Below the pieces are notes generated by a model. That model saw only the letters and a program-made list of their open reading frames with translations, was not told the DNA's origin and did not search any database. Shown here in pieces: positions 23,243 through 32,803 of a stretch of 64,000 nt of DNA. Where the stretch lies: the NCBI RefSeq assembly GCF_002289575.1, contig NZ_NTGA01000015.1, forward strand, positions 87,945-151,944. Direction: 5' to 3'. Each line of letters opens with the position of its first letter. Position 1 is the first letter of the stretch. The position numbers and the translations under genes were made by a program. The stretch comes from Dietzia natronolimnaea (GTDB lineage Bacteria; Actinomycetota; Actinomycetes; Mycobacteriales; Mycobacteriaceae).

Positions 23243-24696
23243 CACTGAGCGATCGCCTGCGCGCCGCCCGCGGGGAAGCCCCGGTGCAGGAGGCCGCCCC
23301 GGATGCTCCGGGCGCCACGCTGCCCGTAAAGCCGGTCGTCGCGGCCACGCCGTCGTCGACCGGGGTGTATCCCTCCGCCCCCACCACTCCGGCGGCTCCC
23401 GCGATTCCCGAGCCCGATGCGTTGATCTCCCTCAAGGACCGTGCGTCCGCCGCGCTGTTCGAGCGAGTGGGGGCCAGACTGAATAATCCGTCGCTCACCG
23501 AGGAGCAACTGCACGCGCTGGTGCGCACCGAGCTCAACAAGGTCGTCGAGGACGAGACGGTCCCGCTCACCGCGGAGCAGCGTCAGAGGCTCATCAGCGA
23601 CATCCAGGACGATGTCCTGGGGCACGGTCCGCTCGAACGACTCCTGGCCGACCCGACGATCACCGAGATCATGGTCAACGGTCCCGACATGATCTACATC
23701 GAGCAGCGGGGACGCCTCACCCGCAGCTCCGCGCGATTCACCTCCGAGGAGCACCTGCGCCAGGTCATCGAGCGGATCGTCTCCCGTATCGGTCGGCGCA
23801 TCGACGAGTCCTCGCCCCTGGTCGACGCCCGTCTAGCGGACGGGTCCCGTGTCAACGCCGTGATCCCCCCGCTGGCGGTGAACGGCTCGTCGCTGACCAT
23901 CCGCAAGTTCTCCAAGGATCCCTTCAAGGTCAACGACCTGATCGGGTTCGGCACGCTCACGCCCGAGATGGCCGAACTCCTCCGGGCCTGTGTCGAGGCC
24001 CGTCTCAACATCATCGTCTCCGGCGGCACCGGCAGCGGTAAGACCACACTGCTCAACGTCCTGTCCTCGTTCATCCCCGAGGGCGAGCGCATCGTCACCA
24101 TCGAGGACGCCGTGGAGTTGCAGATGCAACAGGATCACGTGGTGCGGCTCGAGGCCCGGCCGGCGAACATCGAGGGAAAGGGCGAGATCAGCATCCGCGA
24201 CCTCGTGCGCAATTCCCTGCGCATGCGACCCGACCGCATCGTGGTGGGCGAGGTCCGTGGCGGAGAGACCCTGGACATGCTGCAGGCGATGAACACCGGC
24301 CACGACGGGTCCCTGTCCACGGTCCACGCCAATTCGCCCCGCGACGCGGTGGCGCGGCTCGAGACTCTGGTGCTGATGGCTGGGATGGACTTGCCGCTGC
24401 GCGCCATCCGCGAACAGATCGCCTCGGCCGTGGACGTGATCGTCCAATTGACCCGGCTACGTGACGGCACCAGGCGGGTCACCGCGGTCACCGAGGTCCA
24501 GGGGATGGAGGGCCAGACGGTCACCCTGCAGGACGCGTTCCTGTTCGACTACTCCGCAGGTGTCGGACCCGACGGCAAGTTCCTCGGCAAGCCGGTCTCC
24601 ACCGGCGTGCGTCCCCGCTTCACCGATCAGTTCGAGGAGATGGGTATCCGACTCTCTCCGAGGGTGTTCGACGTTCCCACCGGGAAGGGGCGATGA
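23239..24696 (+). CDS. cpaF: CpaF/TadA secretion ATPase
   Basis: This 485-residue GspE/VirB11-family hexameric ATPase powers pilus extension. Visible are a disordered Ala/Pro-rich N-terminus to about residue 55, Walker [10 protein letters not shown] (Lys268), the Asp box, Walker B ([15 protein letters not shown]) and the His box ([12 protein letters not shown]). Length is normal for the family. It overlaps cpaE and tadB by 4 bases each. Confidence 0.95.
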   Translation: MTLSDRLRAARGEAPVQEAAPDAPGATLPVKPVVAATPSSTGVYPSAPTTPAAPAIPEPDALISLKDRASAALFERVGARLNNPSLTEEQLHALVRTELNKVVEDETVPLTAEQRQRLISDIQDDVLGHGPLERLLADPTITEIMVNGPDMIYIEQRGRLTRSSARFTSEEHLRQVIERIVSRIGRRIDESSPLVDARLADGSRVNAVIPPLAVNGSSLTIRKFSKDPFKVNDLIGFGTLTPEMAELLRACVEARLNIIVSGGTGSGKTTLLNVLSSFIPEGERIVTIEDAVELQMQQDHVVRLEARPANIEGKGEISIRDLVRNSLRMRPDRIVVGEVRGGETLDMLQAMNTGHDGSLSTVHANSPRDAVARLETLVLMAGMDLPLRAIREQIASAVDVIVQLTRLRDGTRRVTAVTEVQGMEGQTVTLQDAFLFDYSAGVGPDGKFLGKPVSTGVRPRFTDQFEEMGIRLSPRVFDVPTGKGR

Positions 24697-25649
24697 ACGT
24701 CTCGGCGACGCAGGTGCTCACCTCCCCCGCCGGTCTCGGGGTGATGGCACTGTCGCTCGCGGTTCTCATCATCGCGTTCCTCGTGTTCTCCCCTCCCCCG
24801 GGCCGGATCCCCCGAGCCAGGCGGCGGCCGGGCGTTCACGACGGGCCCGGGATCATCTCGCGGATGGCGACATCCGCCACATCGGCGATCGACACCACTC
24901 TGAGCCGCCGCGGCGCCCCGGGCGCAGGCGCGCTGGAGCGGGCCGGGGTGAAGATGGGTCTGCAGGACTTCGTGTTCCTGGTGGGGGTCGCGGCGGTCGT
25001 GACGTTCGCCCTCGGCCTGGTGGCGGTGGGTCCGGTGACGGGCTTCTTTCTAGCCCTTCTGACACCTCTCGGCGCCAAGGTGTTCCTCGATGTCCGTGCC
25101 TCCCGCCGCCGGGCCGCCTTTGCCGATCAGCTGGATGACTCGCTGCAGCTCATGGCCAGCAGCCTGCGGGCGGGACACAGTCTGCTCCAGGCATTGGCGT
25201 CGGTCGCACGCGAGGCCGAGGAACCCACGTCCGAGGAGTTCGCCCGCATCATCAACGAGACCCGGGTGGGCCGCGACCTCGCGCCCGCCCTCGAGGAAAC
25301 CGCACGCCGCATGGGCAGCGAGGACTTCGAATGGGTCACCCAGGCCATCGCGATCAACCGCGAGGTCGGCGGCAACCTCGCCGAGGTGCTCGACGGCGTG
25401 GGGAACACCATTCGCGAGCGCAACCAGATCCGCCGTCAGGTCAAGGCGCTGGCCGCGGAGGGCAAACTCTCGGCATACGTCCTCATGGCGCTGCCGTTCG
25501 GCATCGGCGGGTTCCTCTTCGTGAGCAACCCCGAGTACATCTCCAAGTTCTTCGAGAGCCTGCTGGGTTACACACTCATCGGCATCAGCGTCGTCCTACT
25601 CGTGGTAGGCGGGCTCTGGCTACGCAAGGTCGTCAACATCAAGTTCTGA
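24693..25649 (+). CDS. tadB: TadB inner-membrane platform protein
   Basis: This 318-residue T2SSF-domain protein has an N-terminal helix, a helix pair near 90-130, the cytoplasmic four-helix domain (about 145-260; DSLQLMASSLRAGHSLLQAL is the family hallmark) and two C-terminal helices. With TadC it anchors the CpaF motor. It overlaps cpaF by 4 bases. Confidence 0.93.
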   Translation: MNVSATQVLTSPAGLGVMALSLAVLIIAFLVFSPPPGRIPRARRRPGVHDGPGIISRMATSATSAIDTTLSRRGAPGAGALERAGVKMGLQDFVFLVGVAAVVTFALGLVAVGPVTGFFLALLTPLGAKVFLDVRASRRRAAFADQLDDSLQLMASSLRAGHSLLQALASVAREAEEPTSEEFARIINETRVGRDLAPALEETARRMGSEDFEWVTQAIAINREVGGNLAEVLDGVGNTIRERNQIRRQVKALAAEGKLSAYVLMALPFGIGGFLFVSNPEYISKFFESLLGYTLIGISVVLLVVGGLWLRKVVNIKF

Positions 25650-25679
25650 GCGCATCGCGCGTTCTGGAAGGAGCATTCC

Positions 25680-26576
25680 GTGGCACCGATGGCATGGCTC
25701 GCCGTCTCGGTCCTCACCGCATCGGTGTTCCTGGTGAGCTGGGCCGTTCTCTCGGGCCCCGGTCGCGTCCGCCAGCGCACCGTGGAGAACCTGCACCGGG
25801 GATCGGGGCCCGAGCCCGCCATCGAGGCCGTGCTCCCCGACGAGGAGGAGTCCGGCGGCACTCTGGCCACGATCGCCCGGCGCCTGACCCCGGGGCCGTC
25901 GGTTCGATTGCTGGAGAAACTGCTGATCAAGGCCGGCAGGCCGCAGGGGTGGCCGCTGGAGAAGCTACTGGTGTCCAAGATCGTTCTGGGTCTCGTGGCG
26001 GTGACCCTCAGCATCCTCTTCCTCTCGGGTACCTCCGGCGGGCTCCCGGTGCTGATGGCCGTGGCGGTCATCCTGGTCTGTTACTTCCTCCCCGAACTGC
26101 TACTCCACAGCCGGGGTCAGGAACGGAGCCAGGCCATCCAACTCGAGCTTGCCGATACCCTCGACCAGATGACCATCGCCGTGGAAGCCGGGCTCGGTTT
26201 CGACTCCGCCATGGCGCGGGCCGGCAAGAACGGCAAGGGGCCGCTGGCCGATGAGTTCACCCGCACTCTGCAAGAGATCCAGGTGGGTCAACTGCGCCGC
26301 CACGCCTACGAATCGCTCGCCCGTCGCACCGACGTCACCGACCTGCGCCGCTTTGTGCGCGCGATCATCCAGGCCGACGCCTACGGCATCTCCATCGCCG
26401 ACGTGTTGCGCACCCAGGCCTCGGAGTTGCGAAGCAAGCGCCGACAGCGAGCGGAGGAGAAGGCCATGCAGATCCCGGTCAAGGTGATCTTCCCGTTGAT
26501 GGTGTGCATCCTGCCGGTGCTGTTCATCGTGCTCCTGGGCCCCACGGCGATGAACATGATGGAAGCCTTCTCCTAG
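25680..26576 (+). CDS. tadC: TadC inner-membrane platform protein
   Basis: This 298-residue T2SSF-domain paralogue of TadB has the sequence DTLDQMTIAVEAGLGFDSAMA and two terminal membrane helices. The start is GTG, with GGAAGGAG 7 bases before it. The stop TAG shares its G with the GTG of the prepilin peptidase gene. Confidence 0.92.
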   Translation: MAPMAWLAVSVLTASVFLVSWAVLSGPGRVRQRTVENLHRGSGPEPAIEAVLPDEEESGGTLATIARRLTPGPSVRLLEKLLIKAGRPQGWPLEKLLVSKIVLGLVAVTLSILFLSGTSGGLPVLMAVAVILVCYFLPELLLHSRGQERSQAIQLELADTLDQMTIAVEAGLGFDSAMARAGKNGKGPLADEFTRTLQEIQVGQLRRHAYESLARRTDVTDLRRFVRAIIQADAYGISIADVLRTQASELRSKRRQRAEEKAMQIPVKVIFPLMVCILPVLFIVLLGPTAMNMMEAFS

Positions 26577-27220
26577 TGCTCACCAGCAGTGCCGTGCTCG
26601 TGATCCTCACCGCGATCGTGTGCGGGGCAGTCGCCGCGGCGCTGACCGGGTGGATCCGGTCGATCGCCGACTCCGACTCCCGCTGGTTGCGCTCCGGTCT
26701 CCCCGTGGGACTGGCCGCGGCGGGGGGCGCGGGGGCCGCGGGTCTGGCTGGCACCGTTCCCGAACTGGTGGCGTTCGCGGCCCTGGCCGTGGCGTGCGGG
26801 CTCCTCGTGCCGATCGACCTGGCCGTGCACAGGCTGCCCGACGTCGTCGTCGTCCCCCTCTACCCCGTCCTCCTGGCGACGCTGGGCGTGGCGGCGATGG
26901 TCACCGGCGACTGGGGCGCGCTGGGGCGCGCCGCCGCCGCGGCGCTGGCACTGCTCGCCCTCTACTTCACCCTGGCGTTCATCAACCCGTCGGGGCTCGG
27001 GCTGGGCGACGTCAAGCTCGCCGGCGTCCTGGGTCTCTTTCTGGGCTGGCTGGGTTGGTACTACGTGCTGGTCGGGACGCTGGCGGCGTTCGCGATCAAC
27101 GCGGTGGTGGCACTGGTGTTGCTCGCCAGCCGTAGAGCCAACCGCCACACCGGCATCGCGTTCGGGCCCGCGATGATCGCCGGTGCGGCGGTGGCCGCGT
27201 GGCTCTCGGTGGGAGATTAG
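26576..27220 (+). CDS. tadV: TadV/CpaA prepilin peptidase
   Basis: This 214-residue A24-family aspartic peptidase has about six membrane helices. The catalytic aspartates are Asp81 (PIDLAVHRLPD) and Asp145 in GLGLGDVKLA (G-x-GD motif). The N-terminal methyltransferase domain of PilD is absent, as expected for TadV. I chose the GTG at 26576 because it overlaps the tadC stop by one base; the longer frame from 26504 runs inside tadC. It would cleave Flp, TadE and TadG-like leaders. Confidence 0.88.
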   Translation: MLTSSAVLVILTAIVCGAVAAALTGWIRSIADSDSRWLRSGLPVGLAAAGGAGAAGLAGTVPELVAFAALAVACGLLVPIDLAVHRLPDVVVVPLYPVLLATLGVAAMVTGDWGALGRAAAAALALLALYFTLAFINPSGLGLGDVKLAGVLGLFLGWLGWYYVLVGTLAAFAINAVVALVLLASRRANRHTGIAFGPAMIAGAAVAAWLSVGD

Positions 27221-27236
27221 GCCCGCCCGGGCCCGC

Positions 27237-29834
27237 CTAGTCCGAGATCGCCTCCAGCGGGTCGGTCTTGGCGGCCCGGTGCGCCGGCCACAGCGAGGCC
27301 AGCACACCCACGACCGCGGAGGCCACCAGCACGACCCCGATGTTCCCCCATGGGATGGTGGTCTCGCTGAGCCCGCTGTCCGCGAGCACCGAGACGAAGG
27401 CCCAGCCCAGATAGACCCCGACGGCGGCGCCGATCAGGGCCCCGAACACCGCGATCTGCGTGGATTCGAGGTTGATCGTCCGCCGGATCTGGGACCGCTG
27501 CATGCCCACGGCCCGCAGCATGCCGATCTCCGTGCGCCGCTCGATCACCGACAGCGCGAGGGTGTTGACGATCCCCAGCACCGCGATGACCAGGGCCAGT
27601 CCGAGCAGGGCGTAGATGATCGTCAGCAGCTGGTCGATCCCGCCCGACTGGACGTCGATGTACTGCTGCTTGCTCTGCACGGTGGCGATCGGGGTGTCGG
27701 CGAGCTCCTCGGTGACGGCGGCCAGCACCTCATCCGGCGAGGTCCCCTCGGCCGCCTTGGCCAGAACGATGGCCGTCGAGCGGAGGTTCTCCGGCACCAG
27801 CCGCTCGTACACGTCAATACCGGTGTAGAAGGGGCCGAGGATCTGGGCGTCGTCGTAGACGCCGGTCACCCGGAGGGTGGACTCACTGCCGTCCGGGCCG
27901 ACGAGCGGTACCCGGGTGCCCATGGTCCACCCGTTGTCGCGCGAGACCTCCCGGGAGACGACCAGCGAGTCCTCCTGGGGTTCGAGCGAACCGTCGAGAA
28001 CCGTGGCCTCGAGCAACTCCCCCACCGGCCCGCCGGCGGCCGCGAGCGCCTGGGGTTCTCCGCCGAGCTGTCCGAAACCGAACGCGAGCCACGCCACGTC
28101 CCCGACGCCGTCGACGCCCGCGATCTGGTCCTCGATCCCGCCGGCCAGCGGGGTCGGCGGACCCTGTGAGGCCACCCCCTGGACGATCACGTCGGCGGTG
28201 ATCCCCTGGTCGATGAGGCCGCTCACGCTCTCCTTGGTGGTGGCGCCGAGCGTGCCGAACGCCGCGACCAGGGTGAGCCCCAGGGTCAGGGCGAACGCCG
28301 TGGCGGCGGTGCGGCGGGTGTTGCGGCCGGCGTTGGTGGCCGCGAGCTTGCCGACCGCACCGAAGGGCGCGCCGATGATCCGCCCGATCCCGCCGGCGAT
28401 GGGCCTGGCCAGGGCGGGCATCACCAGGAAGCTGCCGACGATCAGGGCCGCGGCTCCGACGCCCACGGTGATCGCACCGCTCCTCGTGGTGTCCTGCCAG
28501 GTGCCGATCAACGCGAGCATGACGCCGCTGACCACGGCCAGCAGCCCGACGGACGTGCGCCAGCCTCCGCCGGCCTCCGAGGAGGCCGCGCCGACCCGCA
28601 TGCCCTGGACCGGCGCGACGCGGCCGGCGCGGCGGGCGGGGGCCCACGCGGAGAACACCGTGACGACGAAACCCAACACCAGCGGCGTGATGACGGACAT
28701 CGGGGTGAGCGCCAGGCTCCCCGAGGGGATGCCCAGGTCGAAGGCGTCGAGCACGGCGAAGATGACCCTCGCCAGCCCGAACCCGGCGAGCACGCCGATG
28801 GCGGACCCGACCAGACCGGTCAGCGCGGCCTCGGCCAGCACGGACCGGGTGAGCTGCCCGCGCGTCGCACCGATCGCCCGCAACAGGGCCAGTTCGCGCA
28901 TCCGCTGCGCCACCAGCATGGAGAAGGTGTTGTAGATGATGAACGTGCCCACGAGCAGCGCGATCAGCCCGAAGGCCACGAAGAAGTAGTTGACGAAGTC
29001 GAGGACGGTCGACAGCTGCGCGGAGAGCCTCTCCTTGACCTCCTCGCCGGTGCTCACCTCGTACCCGGGGAACTCGGCGGCCAGAGTGTCGCGCATCTCC
29101 TCCTGGCTCACGCCGGGGACTGCACGGACCGCGACGTTGCTGGCGTTCTCACCGTCGGTGAACAGCGCGCGGGCCTGCGCGGGGGTGAAGCCGACCCCGA
29201 CGTACCCGCCGACGTCGGTCTCCGAGGAGTAGGCGCCCACGACCGTGACGTCGATCATCCCCTGGGAGGTCGTGTACACCCGGGCGGGGTCACCGATCGC
29301 GAGTCCTGCGTTGTCCAGCACCGACTCGGGGAGGACGACCTCGCCGTCGGCGGCCGGAGCCCGCCCGTCCGAGATCCAGTCGCTGCTGCCGACGGACTGG
29401 TCGGGGTCGACCCACTCCAGCCCCTCGGACGGTGCGCCACCCGACTGGTAGGGGGTGCCGTCCGCGTTGAACAGCACCACGGTGCCGGTCACCCCGGGGG
29501 TGACGGCCTCGACGCCGGGCAGCCCGAGGGCGCGGTCGGCGACCTCGAACGGCACCCCGGCACCACGGGGGTCCTCGGGCTCGATCATCGCTGACAGGTC
29601 CTGCGTCCCCTGGTCGAGCAGCGCGTCGAACGTGCTCTTGAGGGTCGAGGTGAACACGAGCGAACCGGTGACGAACGCGGTGCCCAGCACCACGGCGAGA
29701 ACGGACAGGGCCAGGCGCAGTTTGTGCGCGGCGATGTTGCGCAGGGACACCCGGAGCATGGGCCGGGCATGGGTGGGCGCCTGACCGGGCGCGTGACCTG
29801 CGGAGTGTCGGGCGGAGTGGCGGGCGGCCATCAT
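27237..29834 (-). CDS. MacB/FtsX-type ABC transporter permease
   Basis: This 865-residue permease has two FtsX domains. The N-terminal helix in RNIAAHKLRLALSVLAVVLGTAF is followed by a large extracytoplasmic domain (about 65-255), three helices, a central helix cluster, a second extracytoplasmic domain and three final helices ending in WPAHRAAKTDPLEAI. It overlaps the ATPase gene by 4 bases. Such pairs are mechanotransmission exporters for lipoproteins, peptides or antibiotics. There is no MacA partner. The substrate is unknown. Confidence 0.9.
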   Translation of the reverse strand: MMAARHSARHSAGHAPGQAPTHARPMLRVSLRNIAAHKLRLALSVLAVVLGTAFVTGSLVFTSTLKSTFDALLDQGTQDLSAMIEPEDPRGAGVPFEVADRALGLPGVEAVTPGVTGTVVLFNADGTPYQSGGAPSEGLEWVDPDQSVGSSDWISDGRAPAADGEVVLPESVLDNAGLAIGDPARVYTTSQGMIDVTVVGAYSSETDVGGYVGVGFTPAQARALFTDGENASNVAVRAVPGVSQEEMRDTLAAEFPGYEVSTGEEVKERLSAQLSTVLDFVNYFFVAFGLIALLVGTFIIYNTFSMLVAQRMRELALLRAIGATRGQLTRSVLAEAALTGLVGSAIGVLAGFGLARVIFAVLDAFDLGIPSGSLALTPMSVITPLVLGFVVTVFSAWAPARRAGRVAPVQGMRVGAASSEAGGGWRTSVGLLAVVSGVMLALIGTWQDTTRSGAITVGVGAAALIVGSFLVMPALARPIAGGIGRIIGAPFGAVGKLAATNAGRNTRRTAATAFALTLGLTLVAAFGTLGATTKESVSGLIDQGITADVIVQGVASQGPPTPLAGGIEDQIAGVDGVGDVAWLAFGFGQLGGEPQALAAAGGPVGELLEATVLDGSLEPQEDSLVVSREVSRDNGWTMGTRVPLVGPDGSESTLRVTGVYDDAQILGPFYTGIDVYERLVPENLRSTAIVLAKAAEGTSPDEVLAAVTEELADTPIATVQSKQQYIDVQSGGIDQLLTIIYALLGLALVIAVLGIVNTLALSVIERRTEIGMLRAVGMQRSQIRRTINLESTQIAVFGALIGAAVGVYLGWAFVSVLADSGLSETTIPWGNIGVVLVASAVVGVLASLWPAHRAAKTDPLEAISD

Positions 29835-30598
29835 CCCTCCTCGAGCGCGCCCATGGCCGCCAGGATCTCGTCGGAGGTGGGGTGGGAGAGCTCACGTACG
29901 ACCTTGCCGTCGGCGAGCAGCAGGACGCGGTCGGCATAGGTGGCGGCGCGCGGGTCGTGGGTGACGATCACGACGGTCTGCTGGAAGTCGTCCGCGGCGC
30001 TGCGCAGGATCGACAGCACCTCCGCCGACGAGGTGGAGTCGAGGTTGCCGGTGGGCTCGTCCCCGAACAGGATGTCCGGGCGCCCCACCAGGGCCCGCGC
30101 GCAGGCGACGCGCTGTTGCTGCCCGCCGGACAGCTCCGAGGGGCGGTGCGAGAGCCGGTCCTTGATGCCCAGCCGCCCGATCACCTCGTCGAACCATGCG
30201 CGGTCGATGGAGTGGCCCGCGATGTCCTGGGGGAGGGTGATGTTCTCCTCGGCGGTGAGGGTGGGAACCAGGTTGAAGGACTGGAACACGAATCCGATCC
30301 GGTCGCGGCGCAGCGCCGTGAGTTCCTTGTCCGCCAGGCCCACGATCTCGGTCTCGCCCACGCGTACCGACCCCGACGTCGGCCGGTCCAGTCCGGCCAT
30401 GCAGTGCATCAGCGTGGACTTGCCCGACCCGGACGGCCCCATGATCGCGGTGAACCGTCCGCGCTCGAACGAGGCGCTGACGTGGTCGAGCGCGCGGACC
30501 TCGGTCTCGCCCTCGCCGTAGGTCATGACGAGGTCGGTGGCGACGGCGGCGAGGTCCGCGCCCTCCGCCCGGTGCTGGGTCTCGGCCTGCGTGGTCAT
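29831..30598 (-). CDS. MacB/LolD-type ABC transporter ATPase
   Basis: This 255-residue ATPase has Walker A GPSGSGKSTLMH, the Q-loop in FQSFNLVPTLTAEEN, signature LSGGQQQRVACARAL, Walker B ILFGDEPTGNLD and the H-loop VTHD. These are hallmarks of the LolD/FtsE/MacB branch. GGGGAG precedes the ATG. It is the first gene of a two-gene operon with the permease. Confidence 0.95.
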   Translation of the reverse strand: MTTQAETQHRAEGADLAAVATDLVMTYGEGETEVRALDHVSASFERGRFTAIMGPSGSGKSTLMHCMAGLDRPTSGSVRVGETEIVGLADKELTALRRDRIGFVFQSFNLVPTLTAEENITLPQDIAGHSIDRAWFDEVIGRLGIKDRLSHRPSELSGGQQQRVACARALVGRPDILFGDEPTGNLDSTSSAEVLSILRSAADDFQQTVVIVTHDPRAATYADRVLLLADGKVVRELSHPTSDEILAAMGALEEG

Positions 30599-30625
30599 GT
30601 GCTCCCCTGGATCGTGGTGGTCGAC

Positions 30626-31636
30626 CTAAAGCATGCAGGAGTTCGGAGCGGGAGCCGATGGGGGATGGCCCCGATCTTTCGCCTGGGGCCACCCCGACGG
30701 CCACTCCTCGAGCGATCTGCGGGTCCGGAATCTGCGAGCGGCCCCGGAGACGGGATCGGTGAACTCGAGCGTTTCCGCGAGCAACTGCAGGGGCCGGGAG
30801 AAGTCACCGGGGGCGACCGTCCGAACCCGCGGGTACAGGTCGTCGCCGAGGATCGGTGTGCCGAGCGCGTTCATGTGCACCCGGAGCTGGTGCGTGCGCC
30901 CGGTGGAGGGCTCGAGGCGGTACAGGCCGAGCGGCGCGTCCCCCTCCCCCTGTCCAGACGCACGGACGTCGAGCAGGGTGATGCGGGTGTGGGCGTCCGG
31001 CGGTCCGTCGACCTCGGCGGCCTGGAGCACCCCGCGGGTCTTGACGATCCGGCTGGACCGCTCCCGGACGCGCGGGGTCCCCTCAGGCGCGGGCGCCACG
31101 GCCAGATAGGTCTTGGCGACCCGTCGGGCGGCGAAGAGGTCCTGGTAGGCGGCCCGGAACGCGGGGTCGACGGTGAACACCAGGACCCCGGCGGTGAGCC
31201 TGTCGAGGCGGTGCGCCGGTGCCAGGTCCTCCAGCCCGAGGTCGCGGCGGAGCCGCACCAGTGCGGTCTGGGTGACGTGCCCCGCGCGGGGGGTGGTGGC
31301 GAGGAAATGCGGCTTGTCGACGACGACGAGGCGGTCGTCGGCGTGCAGGACCTCGATCCCGAAGGGCACCTCCACCTCCGGCTCGGGGGCCCGATACGTC
31401 CACAGGTCCATCCCCCGTTGACGCCGGGTGGCCTCGGTGACGGCGACCCCGTCGGCGGTCACCACCTGCCCGGAGGCGAGGGCCGCCTCGAGCTCGGCGA
31501 GCCGGTCGGGGAACCTCCGGCGCAGCTCCTCGGGGATGCTGCGGGGCCCCCGGCCGGGGTCGGCGAGCCGGATCCTGACCGGGTCCACACCGTCACGCAG
31601 AGGCAGCGGCCGTCGCGGACGTCCGGATTTCGGCAT
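30626..31636 (-). CDS. RluA-family RNA pseudouridine synthase
   Basis: This 336-residue protein has the catalytic HRLDRLTAG motif (Asp in HRLD, around residue 145) and the later GRTHQLRVHM segment of RluA/RluC/RluD enzymes. It would isomerise uridines in 23S rRNA or tRNA. The N-terminal region (about 30-75) looks like a reduced S4-like part. Minus-strand TACACT lies 6 bases before the ATG with no ribosome binding site. It is divergent from the 39-aa peptide gene. Confidence 0.88.
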   Translation of the reverse strand: MPKSGRPRRPLPLRDGVDPVRIRLADPGRGPRSIPEELRRRFPDRLAELEAALASGQVVTADGVAVTEATRRQRGMDLWTYRAPEPEVEVPFGIEVLHADDRLVVVDKPHFLATTPRAGHVTQTALVRLRRDLGLEDLAPAHRLDRLTAGVLVFTVDPAFRAAYQDLFAARRVAKTYLAVAPAPEGTPRVRERSSRIVKTRGVLQAAEVDGPPDAHTRITLLDVRASGQGEGDAPLGLYRLEPSTGRTHQLRVHMNALGTPILGDDLYPRVRTVAPGDFSRPLQLLAETLEFTDPVSGAARRFRTRRSLEEWPSGWPQAKDRGHPPSAPAPNSCML

Positions 31637-31642
31637 GTGCGG

Positions 31643-31664
31643 AGTGTAGTCGGTGGGTTACACT
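31643..31664. promoter_or_regulatory. divergent -10 boxes TACACT on both strands
   Basis: TACACT occurs on the minus strand at 31643-31648 (6 bases before the pseudouridine synthase ATG) and on the plus strand at 31659-31664 (for the 39-aa peptide). The two promoters lie back to back within 22 bases. Confidence 0.5.
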
Positions 31665-31732
31665 CACTTCTCGCCCCAGGCACCACATGCGCCACTTGGA
31701 CGCCAGCTGCCCCGTTCGCACCAGGAGTACCC

Positions 31733-31852
31733 ATGATCGACGCCGTTGTCGACTTCTTCCTCTTCGGCCCCGGCCGCGCCTTCCTCCCGGCGTTCCAGGG
31801 CAGCTTCAACATGGCCTACCCGTCCAACGCCCCCTTCCCCGACGGGGTCTGA
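31733..31852 (+). CDS. 39-aa hydrophobic peptide, no signal
   Basis: The peptide begins MIDAVVDFFLFGPGRAFLPA and ends AYPSNAPFPDGV. AGGAG lies 5 bases before the ATG and a TACACT -10 lies about 70 bases upstream, so the gene looks real. It is Phe/Pro-rich, with one short hydrophobic helix and no signal peptide. Like the 43-aa peptide at 16653, its size and lack of signal recall PorA/PorH-type channel peptides of mycolate-containing bacteria; this is inference only. Confidence 0.55.
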   Translation: MIDAVVDFFLFGPGRAFLPAFQGSFNMAYPSNAPFPDGV

Positions 31853-31894
31853 TCCACCCGGCCCGAGAACGCATCGGGGATCGCGCCACGGCGG

Positions 31895-31900
31895 TATTCT
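31895..31900 (+). promoter_or_regulatory. leaderless -10 TATTCT of the USP gene
   Basis: TATTCT ends 6 bases before the ATG at 31907; no ribosome binding site is present. Confidence 0.55.
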
Positions 31901-31906
31901 CGGGGT

Positions 31907-32803
31907 ATGGCTTCACTCGAGAATTCCGTGATCGTCGGCATCGACGGTTCAGCCGCCTCGACCGGCGCCGTCGCCTACGCAGCCCACACCGCCGCGACCC
32001 GGCGGATCCCGCTCGTGTTGGTCACCAGCTACACGATGCCGGCCGCCATGTTCGCCGAGGGCATGGTCCCGCCCCAACCCGTCTACGACGAGTTGGAGAA
32101 GGAGTGCCAGCCGATTGTCGAGCAGGCCCGGGCCACCGCCCTCAAGGTCGCCCCGGACATCGAGGTCTCGCACGCGATCGTCGAGGGCAACCCCTCGCAG
32201 GTTCTGATCGACTACTCCCGTAAGGCCAAGATGGTCGTCCTGGGCTCGCGCGGTCTCGGCGGGATCAAGGGGATGGTCCTCGGGTCCGTCTCAGCCTCGG
32301 TGGCCAGCCATGCGTACTGCCCGGTCGTGGTGACCCGTGAGGACACCGACGACCTCGACCGGACGGGCCCTGTCGTGGTGGGTGTGGACGGTTCGGAGGT
32401 CAGCGCCAAGGCCACCTCGTGGGCCTTCGCCGAGGCCTCCGCGCGGGACGCCACGCTGATCGCGGTGCACACCTGGATGGATCCGCAGGTCCAGGCCGCC
32501 GCAGCGGGGATCGCGTTGACCGACGAGGACTGGCGGCAGCTCGAGGAACAACAGCTGGAGACCCTCTCCGAGCGGCTCGCCGGATTCTCGGACCGCTACC
32601 CAGATGTGAGGGTGGAGCGGGTCGTCACCCGCGATCGCGCGGTCCGGGCCCTCGTGGAGCGGGCCGAGGACGCCCAGCTCGTCGTCGTCGGATCCCACGG
32701 GCGGGGCGGATTCACGGGCATGGTCCTCGGCTCGACCAGCCGGGCGCTGCTGCAGGCGTCGCCCTGCCCGGTGATGGTCGTGCGTCCGGAGTCGCACTCA
32801 TGA
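31907..32803 (+). CDS. tandem-domain universal stress protein
   Basis: This 298-residue protein has two USP domains (about 1-145 and 150-298). Each starts with an hydrophobic strand and Asp (VIVGIDGS, VVVGVDGS) and each has an ATP-binding G-x2-G-x9-G(S/T) motif: GSRGLGGIKGMVLGSVS and GSHGRGGFTGMVLGSTS. Mycobacterial relatives (Rv2005c-type) bind ATP and respond to hypoxia or stress. The stop overlaps the GNAT gene start by 4 bases (ATGA). Confidence 0.92.
   Translation: MASLENSVIVGIDGSAASTGAVAYAAHTAATRRIPLVLVTSYTMPAAMFAEGMVPPQPVYDELEKECQPIVEQARATALKVAPDIEVSHAIVEGNPSQVLIDYSRKAKMVVLGSRGLGGIKGMVLGSVSASVASHAYCPVVVTREDTDDLDRTGPVVVGVDGSEVSAKATSWAFAEASARDATLIAVHTWMDPQVQAAAAGIALTDEDWRQLEEQQLETLSERLAGFSDRYPDVRVERVVTRDRAVRALVERAEDAQLVVVGSHGRGGFTGMVLGSTSRALLQASPCPVMVVRPESHS

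Noticed and set aside
29882..31852. 656-aa plus-strand open frame ending in the 39-aa peptide
   Set aside because: Most of it is antisense to the ABC ATPase and pseudouridine synthase. Only the last 39 codons have a ribosome binding site and non-shadow composition.
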